Shown piece after piece: positions 5,914-12,970 of a stretch of DNA of 17,739 nt. Made by a program: the position numbers and the translations under genes. The notes beneath the pieces are model-generated. The model did not search any database. It saw nothing but the letters and a program-made list of their open reading frames with translations, and was not told the origin of the DNA. Positions within the stretch are counted from its first letter, which is position 1, and every line of letters begins with the position of its first letter. Source of the DNA: an uncultured Oscillospiraceae bacterium (GTDB lineage Bacteria; Bacillota; Clostridia; Oscillospirales; Ruminococcaceae); contig CAJUMG010000011.1 of assembly GCA_910587335.1 (NCBI GenBank), positions 1 through 17,739 on the forward strand, written 5' to 3'.

Positions 5914-6495
5914 ATGGAAACAAATATTTTTTGTACAGACTATAATCAGGCTGATGAAGCGCTGAAATGGGAAATCGCGGTTTTATTGGATAAAATTTGG
6001 CCAGACAGCGAGCTGCGAAAAGGAAATCTTACGCCAACCCACCGTCCGGCGCTGAATGCCCGGTCCTTTTGCTTGCGCGGTGGGGAAAAGCTGTTGGGCT
6101 ATGCCGCGGTCGTACAGCAGTCCATCCGGCTGGGGAAAACAATCTTCACCGTGGCGGGACTTTCCTGTGTAGCGGTCGATCCTGATTGGCAGGGCCAGAG
6201 GATAGGCCAAAGGATTGTCCGGTCTGCGACCGAATGGATAAAAAATCAGCCGCAGATTGATTTCGGTATTTTTACCTGCCATCCGTCCTTGTCCGGCTTT
6301 TATCAACAAGCAGGCGGCTGGCAGGTGCAGCCGCAGGCGGTTTTATTGGGGAGCCAAGAGCCGGGCGGTTTGTCCAGCGTTTCTCTGGGCGTTGATGTGC
6401 TGATGCTTCCTTTTTCCCATAAGGCCACACAAAATTGGGATTGGATTAGGCGGTCGGAGATTTGCCTGTCATTGCCGGTTGGGGATTTTTGGTAA
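5914..6495 (+). CDS. GNAT family N-acetyltransferase
   Basis: A 193-residue protein with the GNAT fold, predicted to transfer an acetyl group from acetyl-CoA to an unidentified amine. Motif A is visible as LSCVAVDPDWQGQRIGQRIV, where Q93-G94-Q95-R96-I97-G98 is the acetyl-CoA pyrophosphate loop. GIFTCHPSLSGFYQQAGGW matches the motif B region near the CoA thiol. The layout loosely resembles AAC(2')-type acetyltransferases, but that is too weak to assign resistance. The start at ATG 5914 is set by TGGAGG (5905-5910). An in-frame ATG at 5866 would put the start upstream of the hairpin and has no binding site. It is probably co-transcribed, at lower level, with the peroxiredoxin-like gene. Confidence 0.82.
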   Translation: METNIFCTDYNQADEALKWEIAVLLDKIWPDSELRKGNLTPTHRPALNARSFCLRGGEKLLGYAAVVQQSIRLGKTIFTVAGLSCVAVDPDWQGQRIGQRIVRSATEWIKNQPQIDFGIFTCHPSLSGFYQQAGGWQVQPQAVLLGSQEPGGLSSVSLGVDVLMLPFSHKATQNWDWIRRSEICLSLPVGDFW

Positions 6496-6549
6496 GCACC
6501 TTTCGCCTTTTGAAGAGGGGATCTCTTTTCGCTATGGTCCTATTAAACG

Positions 6550-6589
6550 AAAAAGCTCCTGTCCTGTTTATCCACAGGACGGGAGCTTT
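6550..6589 (-). terminator. Terminator of the minus-strand secreted-protein gene
   Basis: A 15-bp stem with one G-T pair (6552-6566 with 6575-6589, loop of eight) has T5 on the minus strand. It lies 17 bases beyond the stop of the gene at 6606 and may also stop transcription from the acetyltransferase side. Confidence 0.85.
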
Positions 6590-6605
6590 AGGCTATTCAA
6601 GGTTT

Positions 6606-6962
6606 TTAACGAACATAACAGGTCTCGGTGGTGCTTTCGCCGCCGGCGGTAAAGGTGAACACAACCTTGTCCTTTGCGTTCAGATTGTACTCCTCATACA
6701 GCTGTAGCTCATGGTCGTTGGCAGCGCTTGAGGTGAATTTAACCGACCGCATATAGTCGTCTGCCACGCTGCTATACTTGTAAACCTGTGCCACAATGGA
6801 TAAGCTGGTGTCACGGCGGGTACCTACATTACCATGGATATAGGTTCTTGTGGCCTGAGCAAAGGTATCGTCAATCACGGTAAAATACAAGGAGGCCGAG
6901 GCAGTGAGAACCGAAGCACAGAGCATTAGTGTAGCGAGGATAACAGCGAGAAATCTTTTCAT
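6606..6962 (-). CDS. Small secreted protein of unknown function
   Basis: A 118-residue protein that I do not recognise. Residues 1-24 (MKRFLAVILATLMLCASVLTASAS) form a classical signal peptide with probable cleavage after an ASA motif. The mature part of about 95 residues is rich in Ser, Thr, Val and Tyr, alternates polar and hydrophobic residues (for example TSLSIVAQVYKYS, KVVFTFTAGG) and looks like a beta-sandwich. It has one cysteine, near the C-terminus (CYVR). The start at 6962 is chosen because GGATGG lies seven bases before it and the signal peptide begins there; a longer frame to 7049 has no binding site. It lies 67 bases downstream of the broken DUF4367-type gene on the same strand and may be linked to it. 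Confidence 0.75.
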   Translation of the reverse strand: MKRFLAVILATLMLCASVLTASASLYFTVIDDTFAQATRTYIHGNVGTRRDTSLSIVAQVYKYSSVADDYMRSVKFTSSAANDHELQLYEEYNLNAKDKVVFTFTAGGESTTETCYVR

Positions 6963-6992
6963 TTTGAACCCATCCTTTACAGAAAAATTGTG

Positions 6993-7015
6993 TATTTTTA
7001 TTTTGAATAAAAATA
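6993..7015 (-). repeat. Pure-AT inverted repeat between two minus-strand genes
   Basis: A perfect 10-bp inverted repeat (TATTTTTATT / AATAAAAATA) has a three-base loop. It sits between the DUF4367-type gene and the secreted-protein gene. It could be a weak terminator or an mRNA end-protecting hairpin; no more can be said. Confidence 0.5.
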
Positions 7016-7029
7016 AAAACCGACATTTT

Positions 7030-7792
7030 TTAAGAAAGAACCATCTCAAAACTTTCCGCGATCCAGATGATTTCCCTTTTGGAAAGATTTTCTCCTTTAA
7101 TTTTGAAATAGTTATAATTATCGAAAAAGTACAGAGTAGAAACGCCCTCTTTCTTTTTATAAAAAGCAGGCGTTTGATTGACCTTTACATTATTGTAGCT
7201 TAACATTTTCTGAATCAAACTGAAATTTTGTGCCATATTCTTCCCTTAAAGCGGTTTGAATAATCCAGATATACTTTGTGTCTTTTACCAATTCAAATTC
7301 TATCTTGTTTGGGCTCGTCCGAATATCCGCAATAGAATAGCCATTCGGTACATATTGTGGAAAGTATACCACCATGCCCACTTCATCTGCCAGCCGGGTT
7401 GTAAATAACCGGTTGTGCACCTCAGCGGTCAACGCAATGCCGGTGTCGCTGTGGTGCGGCTGAAACAAGATGCGAAAAAGCAGGCCATCGTTTGCGCGGA
7501 ATGAAATCAAAACACATAACAGGATGATCGCAGGAGTCACAAGACGATGCAAACCCTTTTCGACGAAAAAATTTCGGATTCTTTCTTTTAGAAAAAACCA
7601 TTTCATCTGTCTGCAAAACTTTTCTACCTGCTTTTGATATTCTTCAGACTCCGGATGTTTCTCCAAAAGAGAATCTGCTATTTTGGCTAAAACTTCGTCT
7701 GTATCATACGATTTTTCCAATAAATTGTCTAAGTTTTCGTCTGAAAGTGGCTCAAAAAGTTTCTGGGAATTGTCAAGGTCTTTGGTTTCCAC
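7030..7792 (-). pseudogene. Membrane-anchored DUF4367-type protein, broken by a one-base frameshift
   Basis: Two overlapping frames together make one protein of about 253 residues. The first (7792-7190) holds an acidic helical cytoplasmic part (1-80), one membrane helix (about 87-105, TPAIILLCVLISF) and the start of an extracellular domain (VVYFPQYVPNGYSI). It stops at TAA 7190-7192. The second (7236-7030) holds the end of the same domain (NQTPAFYKKKEG, then GENLSKREIIWIAESF), typical of DUF4367 C-termini. Dropping the T at 7192 joins them as KLQNVKVNQTP. DUF4367 proteins often accompany extracytoplasmic sigma factors as membrane sensors, but no sigma factor is near. The start is GTG 7792, six bases after AAAGGAAAG. 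It could be a real lesion, phase variation or a sequencing error. Confidence 0.68.
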
Positions 7793-7827
7793 AGATGTCT
7801 TTCCTTTGATGATAAGTTGATATAAGC

Positions 7828-7836
7828 ATTATAGCA
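7828..7836 (-). promoter_or_regulatory. Extended -10 promoter of the DUF4367-type gene
   Basis: Minus strand TGC-TATAAT (7836-7828) lies about 35 bases before the GTG start. The -35 position is only T-rich, so recognition would depend on the extended -10. Confidence 0.55.
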
Positions 7837-7935
7837 AATGGTTGGATAATAAAAAAGACTAAAAATAAATAAACTTTGCTTTTTATTTTTGTATTATCTG
7901 TACAGCAGGAAATAATTCGCGAATTTAATAGATTT

Positions 7936-7964
7936 TTGCGACAGAATATCGTATAATATGATAT
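7936..7964 (+). promoter_or_regulatory. Probable promoter region of the glycan operon
   Basis: TTGCGA (7936-7941) lies 17 bases before TGATAT (7959-7964), and a perfect TATAAT is at 7952-7957 with a poor -35. Either gives a leader of about 150 bases before the first glycan gene. The rest of 7837-7935 is AT-rich without a gene. Confidence 0.45.
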
Positions 7965-8022
7965 ATATGAATTTATTAGGACTATGCGGACAAGGAATTG
8001 GCACAGTTTGTTTGTTAAAATC

Positions 8023-8045
8023 ATCTGTGAGACAGATTGTTTTTG
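8023..8045 (+). terminator. Terminator-like hairpin in the glycan operon leader (possible attenuator)
   Basis: ATCTGT-GAG-ACAGAT (8023-8037) is followed by TGTTTTT. It lies between the putative promoter and the first gene, where it could stop part of the transcripts. Polysaccharide operons in Firmicutes are often controlled by antitermination (for example by LoaP), but no LoaP gene is visible here, so this is inference. Confidence 0.4.
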
Positions 8046-8116
8046 AAATGAAAGTGCTTGTGTTGTGGTTTTTATAAAAAAGATGCTCGCAAAAAGCGGA
8101 TTTCGGGAGGACGTTT

Positions 8117-9508
8117 ATGATTCGGGAAAATGAGGCGCTGCTGAACCGTTTAAATATCGTAACCGATTTGGCAGCTCTATTTCTTTCTGTTTTTTTAAGC
8201 TATAGTATTCGCTTTTATATTTTTAAAGCGGCGCAGGACAGTCATCTGCTGCTTTCCTCCTACCTTTTGTTTGTGCTGGCCTTGGTGCCGTTTTACTATC
8301 TGGTCCTGAACACTTTTGACCTGATCAGCGTCTTTTCCCCCCGTTCCTTTAGCGAAGAGGTTGTCAAGCTGATTCAGGCCAATACGGTAATGGCTGGGAT
8401 TATAACAGCCATATTGTTTGCGCTCAAATGGAGTCTTATGTCCCGGTGGGTGATGGTGCAGTATTTTTTCATCAGTACGCTTCTTTTAATTGGAAAGCAT
8501 TGGCTGGTGGATCGTCTGCGCCGGACAGGCTATCATAAAAAAACGCTGATTATTCTGGGCTCAGGCGACTCGGCCAGAGATTATCTCGAAACGATTCGGT
8601 CGCAAAAAGGGTATGTATATGACTATTTGGGATATATTTCCGGCAATGCCCAGCTGGACGGCAATTACCTGGGCGGCTATGACCGATTGTTCGAGGTTTT
8701 AAATGAACAAAAGCCCAACGAGCTAATTTGTGCGCTGGATATTTCCGAGGCTGCTTATTTAGAGCAAATTATGTCTGATTGTGAAAGAACAGGGACAAAG
8801 GTTTCTATCATTCCCTTTTGTTATCGATACATTCCCAGCTGTCCTTATATCGACCAGATTGACCGCATCCCCTTGATTAACATTCGAAAAATCCCGCTGG
8901 ATAATTATGCCAATGCTTTTCTCAAACGCGCGATGGATTTTTTTGGCTCCCTGATCATGATGCTCCTGCTTTCGCCGGTTCTGTTGGCAACTGCCATCGG
9001 TGTAAAGCTCAGTTCGCCTGGGCCGGTTATCTTTAAGCAGGAGCGAGTCGGGCTAAACAAAGAATTGTTTATGATGTATAAGTTCCGTTCCATGGTGGTA
9101 AACGATCGGTCGGATACAGCGTGGAGCACCAATGCGGACCCCAGAAAAACAAAGTTTGGCGCGTTCATTCGAAAATTTTCCATTGATGAGCTGCCGCAGC
9201 TCTATAACGTGCTCAAAGGAGATATGAGCTTGGTCGGTCCGCGCCCGGAATTACCTTATTTTGTGGAAAATTTTCAAAAGAGCGTTCCGCTTTATATGGT
9301 CAAGCACCAGATAAAGCCAGGTATTACCGGTTTGGCACAGGTCAAAGGATATAGGGGAGACACATCCATTCCCAAAAGGATTGAGTGGGACATTCACTAT
9401 ATCGAAAATTGGAGTTTGTTTTTGGATATCAAAATTCTTTTTCAGACAGTTTTCAAGGGCCTGCGGAATGAAGAGGTGCTGCCGGTCGAGGAAAAAAAGG
9501 AGAAATAA
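8117..9508 (+). CDS. Polyprenyl-phosphate sugar-1-phosphate transferase (exopolysaccharide priming enzyme)
   Basis: A 463-residue membrane enzyme predicted to load a sugar-1-phosphate onto undecaprenyl phosphate, the first step of a surface polysaccharide. The order is about four or five membrane helices (12-135), a Rossmann-like domain beginning KKTLIILGSGDSAR (about 140-250), a further helix (about 265-290) and the catalytic bacterial sugar transferase domain. The catalytic domain shows KRAMDFFGS, SSPGPVIFKQERVG, YKFRSM, the D357-E358 dyad in SIDELPQLYNVLKGDMSLVGPRPE, and KPGITGLAQVKG. Architecture and length fit WbaP/WcaJ-type large PHPTs; glucose or galactose cannot be distinguished. GGGAGG lies seven bases before the ATG. 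It is the first gene of a three-gene operon, with two bases to the next gene. Confidence 0.93.
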   Translation: MIRENEALLNRLNIVTDLAALFLSVFLSYSIRFYIFKAAQDSHLLLSSYLLFVLALVPFYYLVLNTFDLISVFSPRSFSEEVVKLIQANTVMAGIITAILFALKWSLMSRWVMVQYFFISTLLLIGKHWLVDRLRRTGYHKKTLIILGSGDSARDYLETIRSQKGYVYDYLGYISGNAQLDGNYLGGYDRLFEVLNEQKPNELICALDISEAAYLEQIMSDCERTGTKVSIIPFCYRYIPSCPYIDQIDRIPLINIRKIPLDNYANAFLKRAMDFFGSLIMMLLLSPVLLATAIGVKLSSPGPVIFKQERVGLNKELFMMYKFRSMVVNDRSDTAWSTNADPRKTKFGAFIRKFSIDELPQLYNVLKGDMSLVGPRPELPYFVENFQKSVPLYMVKHQIKPGITGLAQVKGYRGDTSIPKRIEWDIHYIENWSLFLDIKILFQTVFKGLRNEEVLPVEEKKEK

Positions 9509-9510
9509 CA

Positions 9511-11325
9511 TTGAAAAATGGCTTTATTTGGAATAGAAAAGACAAAAGTCTGCTGTTTTTTCCGGTAGCTTTTCTGCTGGCGGTTATATCGTTTGTCGTC
9601 CGTGCGACGGAACAGTTCATACAGGGTGATCTGTACCAGCTTTTTTCAACCAACCGCAAAACAGAGATTTTTGCCCAATACCGTGCACGCTTTTTATGGA
9701 TTATGGCGGCGGTCATGCTGATTTTGTTTTTCGTATATACAAGAAAGCTTCTCGCCGGAATAGATCGTCTGGATCTGCTTTATATGGGATTTTGCGGTGT
9801 CCTTGTGCTTTTTACCGTTTTATCCACCGTCTGTTCTGCGCATCCAGATACCGCCATGTGGGGACTTTATGATCGGGCGGAGGGAATGGTCACCCAAATC
9901 TGCTATCTTATTTTGTTTTTGTATACTGCTTTGGCCTATCGCACATCCCATGATCTAAAGCTTTTTATGGCGGCGGTAGGAGTTTTAATCGCGGTGAATG
10001 CCATAATGGGAATTTCACAGTTTATCGGGCATGATCTGTTTACGACTGATTGGGTAAACCGTTTGGTCGTCCCGGATTATATGAGCGGAAAGATCAGCCC
10101 ATTGCAATTTAACAAGGCCAAAATGTATGGAACGACGAACCATTACGATTATCTGGGAAGTGTGGCAGCTATGATCTTTCCGGTGTGTATGGTTCTGGCG
10201 CTGTTTGAAAAAAAATGGAAATTTCGCATTCCAGCCATCATAGCGGCGGCTTTTTCTCTCATGCTTTTGTTGGGATCGACTTCTCGTGCCGGGCTGGTTG
10301 GAACAGCGGTAGCCATTATTCTTGGTATGATCTTTTTCCGCTACTTTCTGCTGCGATACTGGAAGATAGTGCTCTCGATTTTCGTCGGCCTTTTGGCAGT
10401 AACAATCGGACTGGATTTTGTATTGCACCATGCTATTTTCGAGCGGGTTCCGATGCTTTTGGCAGACATTCAAACTATTTTTTCTGATACGTCAGATTTT
10501 GACTATAAAGATACGCTTCCTATCAGAGGGGTAGAAAATCGGGAAGATGGCGCCGTTATTTTCTTGCAGGAGGACTGTTTGCATCTTTCGGTACAGGACG
10601 GTACATTTATTTTCCGGGATCAAAATGGAAAGGATGTTTTGTATACAGAGAATGATGAGGGCGTTTTAGAGACCTCAGACGGCGTTTTTGCGCAGTTTTC
10701 TTTTCAGGCGACCCAGACCTTTGAAGGAACCTGTCTGTATCTTATTTACAATGGTCAGAATCTGCTGCGGTTTTACTATGATGAGACACAGATTTATTTG
10801 GTTCGAAAAAATACAGCGGAAAAAATGACGTTAGAGGATCCTCCCGTCGCCGGCTTTTTGAAAGGGAAGGAGCTTATCGGTTCTATGCGCGGATATATCT
10901 GGTCCCGGACCATTCCGCTGCTGCCAGAACATCTGCTGATTGGTGCTGGCCCGGATTGCTTTATTTTCGAATTTCCGCAGGACGACGTGTTGGGCAAATT
11001 ATATGCTTACGGAATTGGCTCAATCGTGGTGGACAAGCCACATAATGTCTATTTACAGATTTTTATCAACGAAGGCGGCGTCGCGCTTCTGGCCTTTTTG
11101 GCAATTTGCTTTGTTTATTTGTGGGACTGCTTTCGCTTGTATGGCGGGAAAAATCGAAGAGAAACGGCATTTCGCGGCATTGCGGTAGCGTTGGGTGTAA
11201 TCGGTTACCTATTCGCAGGCTTCTTTAATGATTCTATTATTATGACCTCTGTTATTTTCTGGATTCTACTGGGAATAGGTGTTGGGATAAATCGGCAATA
11301 TCGAAGAGAAAGCGAGAATCAGTAA
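9511..11325 (+). CDS. O-antigen ligase/polymerase family membrane protein with a large extracytoplasmic insert
   Basis: A 604-residue polytopic protein of the Wzy_C (O-antigen ligase, WaaL) superfamily, predicted to polymerise or transfer lipid-linked glycan outside the membrane. About nine helices lie in residues 15-312. The family segment LLGSTSRAGLVGTA carries R259, and PHNVYLQIFINEGGVALL carries H511 before the last three helices. Between these blocks is a large loop. About residues 330-455 of it look like a beta-rich domain (DGAVIFLQEDCLHLSVQDGT, LETSDGVFAQFSF), not present in short family members. The start is TTG 9511, the only codon placed correctly after AAAGGAGA (9496-9503). Its stop overlaps the next start as TAATG. 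Whether it is a polymerase or a ligase cannot be settled from sequence alone. Confidence 0.85.
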   Translation: MKNGFIWNRKDKSLLFFPVAFLLAVISFVVRATEQFIQGDLYQLFSTNRKTEIFAQYRARFLWIMAAVMLILFFVYTRKLLAGIDRLDLLYMGFCGVLVLFTVLSTVCSAHPDTAMWGLYDRAEGMVTQICYLILFLYTALAYRTSHDLKLFMAAVGVLIAVNAIMGISQFIGHDLFTTDWVNRLVVPDYMSGKISPLQFNKAKMYGTTNHYDYLGSVAAMIFPVCMVLALFEKKWKFRIPAIIAAAFSLMLLLGSTSRAGLVGTAVAIILGMIFFRYFLLRYWKIVLSIFVGLLAVTIGLDFVLHHAIFERVPMLLADIQTIFSDTSDFDYKDTLPIRGVENREDGAVIFLQEDCLHLSVQDGTFIFRDQNGKDVLYTENDEGVLETSDGVFAQFSFQATQTFEGTCLYLIYNGQNLLRFYYDETQIYLVRKNTAEKMTLEDPPVAGFLKGKELIGSMRGYIWSRTIPLLPEHLLIGAGPDCFIFEFPQDDVLGKLYAYGIGSIVVDKPHNVYLQIFINEGGVALLAFLAICFVYLWDCFRLYGGKNRRETAFRGIAVALGVIGYLFAGFFNDSIIMTSVIFWILLGIGVGINRQYRRESENQ

Positions 11326-12449
11326 TGGCAAAAAAGATTTTGTATGTGGCTTCGACCTTTGGGCACTTAAAATCGTTCCATCTGCCCTATATGGAGCGGC
11401 TTTTGTCTTTGGGAAGCCAGGTATATGCCATGGGTGCCGGGGATTCGTCTGGATTGCCGGAAGGAGTCCAAACCATTTCCATGCCGTTTCAGAAAAAAAT
11501 GGCCTCTTTTGAAAATTTTAAATGCGCCTGGCGGATTTGCAACCTCATTCGTAAAGAAAAATACGACTTGGTCAGTGTGCATACATCATTAGCTGCTTTT
11601 TTTACCCGATTGGGTATTCTGCTTAGTGGACGGCGCCCATGGGTTATCAATACAGTGCATGGTTATCTGTTCGACAGCAGGACCTCTGCACCAAAAAAAA
11701 TGCTGCTATTGGCGGCGGAAAAGCTGACCCAGCCAGTGACAAACGTTGTAGCGGTTATGAACCGGCAGGATGAGCAGATTGCCAGACAGCACCGATTGTA
11801 TAAGGATCAGCTGGTATATTTGGATGGGATGGGGATAGATACTACCCGTTTTGTCTCAACCTCTGACACAGAGAAAAAAATGCAGGAGCTGCGAAAAAAA
11901 ATGGGGCTGACCCCCCAAGATTTTGTCATGGTTTGTGCGGCGGAATTCTCCAATCGGAAAAACCAGGTTTTTCTTGTCCGCGCGTTGCCAAAACTTAGAG
12001 AAAACGGCATACCCTGCCACTTGATTTTAGCGGGAGACGGAGAACGACTGGAGGAGATCAGGGCTCTTTCACTTCAGCTTTCGGTAGAACAATATGTCCA
12101 TCTTCCCGGTTACACCAGAGATCTAGCGCCTTATTTTTATCTGTCAGATGTAAGTGTATCCGCAAGCCGCATTGAGGGACTTCCGTTCCAGATTATGGAG
12201 GCGATGGCCTGCGGCCTTCCGGTCATTGCCAGCCGAATTAAAGGTCATGAGGATTTGGTTGAATCAAATGTCAACGGATTTCTGTTTGATTTTGACGATC
12301 AGAACGGCTTTTGTGATGCGGTGCGGCAGATTTATCAAGATAGGGATATTCGAAAGCATATGGGAGAAATTGGAAAGAAAAAAATAGAAAGATACCGACT
12401 GGAAAAAGTTCTTCCTGAAAATATGAAAAAATTGTATGAAAAAAAATAA
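11325..12449 (+). CDS. GT4-family glycosyltransferase
   Basis: A 374-residue cytoplasmic or membrane-associated retaining glycosyltransferase with a GT-B fold, expected to add a sugar from a nucleotide donor to the lipid-linked precursor. The N-terminal acceptor domain opens with KKILYVASTFGHLKSFHLPY, and VINTVHGYLFDS is the conserved HGY segment. The C-terminal donor domain has VMVCAAEFSNRKNQVFLVRAL, LILAGDGERLEE, VHLPGYTRDLAPYF and the E284-x7-E292 motif in SRIEGLPFQIMEAMACGLPVIAS. The layout resembles CapM/EpsD-type enzymes. The ATG overlaps the stop of the preceding gene (TAATG), so translation is probably coupled; a separate binding site is weak. It is the last gene of the operon and the only elongating transferase in it. 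Confidence 0.9.
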   Translation: MAKKILYVASTFGHLKSFHLPYMERLLSLGSQVYAMGAGDSSGLPEGVQTISMPFQKKMASFENFKCAWRICNLIRKEKYDLVSVHTSLAAFFTRLGILLSGRRPWVINTVHGYLFDSRTSAPKKMLLLAAEKLTQPVTNVVAVMNRQDEQIARQHRLYKDQLVYLDGMGIDTTRFVSTSDTEKKMQELRKKMGLTPQDFVMVCAAEFSNRKNQVFLVRALPKLRENGIPCHLILAGDGERLEEIRALSLQLSVEQYVHLPGYTRDLAPYFYLSDVSVSASRIEGLPFQIMEAMACGLPVIASRIKGHEDLVESNVNGFLFDFDDQNGFCDAVRQIYQDRDIRKHMGEIGKKKIERYRLEKVLPENMKKLYEKK

Positions 12450-12490
12450 ATAAAAGGACAGTGGGAAACTCCCGCTGTCCTTTTATTTAT
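12446..12490 (+). terminator. Rho-independent terminator of the glycan operon
   Basis: GGACAGTGGGA (12456-12466) pairs with TCCCGCTGTCC (12470-12480), with an AAC loop and one G-T pair. Flanking A- and T-rich arms extend the pairing, and TTTTATTTAT follows. It overlaps the stop codon of the glycosyltransferase. Confidence 0.93.
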
Positions 12491-12521
12491 CAGCTCTTCT
12501 GACAGCTTTTATGAACAAATA

Positions 12522-12550
12522 TTGACAAAATATAGGCTTAGAAGTATAAT
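12522..12550 (+). promoter_or_regulatory. Perfect consensus promoter of the BlaI-M56 operon
   Basis: TTGACA (12522-12527), a 17-base spacer, then TATAAT (12545-12550): both hexamers and the spacing match the housekeeping consensus. So strong a promoter suggests repression. TATAGG-CTTAGAAG-TATA (12531-12548) has partial dyad symmetry inside the promoter and is a candidate BlaI operator, though it does not match the classic TACA/TGTA box. Confidence 0.82.
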
Positions 12551-12586
12551 AAAAGAAAAACACGCGACAAACGTAGGAGAGAACCT

Positions 12587-12967
12587 ATGAAAATGAAAAA
12601 ACTGCCAGAGTCTGAATTAGAAATTATGATGGCGCTGTGGGAAGCGGATGGCCCAGTACCGAGGAATTATTTTGATAAAAAACTAAAAGAAAGCAAAAAT
12701 TGGGCGGATTCTACCATTCTGAGTTTGTTGGGCAGGTTGCAGGAAAAAGGGTTTTTGTCTTGCCAGAAACAGGGAAATCGCAATCTGTACGAACCATTGA
12801 TTTTGGAAAAGGAGTATCTGGCCTATGAAAACCGGAATTTTCTCCAAAAGCTGCATGGAAACTCCATCCGTAACCTGGTGGCATCCATGGTTAAAAGCGA
12901 AGATTTGACCCAATCAGATTTAGAAGATCTGCGGCGCTATCTGGACCAGGTGAAAAAGGGGGAGTAG
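12587..12967 (+). CDS. BlaI/MecI/CopY family transcriptional repressor
   Basis: A 126-residue DNA-binding repressor, expected to dimerise and block its own operon until cleaved after a signal from the adjacent M56 protease. The winged helix covers about residues 5-75: LPESELEIMMALWEADGPV, then NWADSTILSLLGRLQEKGFLSCQKQGNRNLYEPLI, where the recognition helix and wing are apparent. Residues 80-126 form the helical dimerisation and cleavage region. ATG 12587 lies six bases after GTAGGAGA; a second ATG at 12593 is spaced less well. The gene ends three bases before the next start, so the two are one unit. Target genes beyond the operon cannot be told. Confidence 0.9.
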   Translation: MKMKKLPESELEIMMALWEADGPVPRNYFDKKLKESKNWADSTILSLLGRLQEKGFLSCQKQGNRNLYEPLILEKEYLAYENRNFLQKLHGNSIRNLVASMVKSEDLTQSDLEDLRRYLDQVKKGE

Positions 12968-12970
12968 GGA

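Noticed and set aside
6462..6707. Plus-strand frame of 81 codons downstream of the acetyltransferase
   Set aside because: It runs through a terminator hairpin and the opposite strand of the secreted-protein gene, and has no ribosome binding site.
7773..8024. Minus-strand frame of 83 codons upstream of the DUF4367-type gene
   Set aside because: It is an AT-rich frame overlapping the promoter and start of the real gene, has no binding site, and has a composition typical of translated noncoding sequence.
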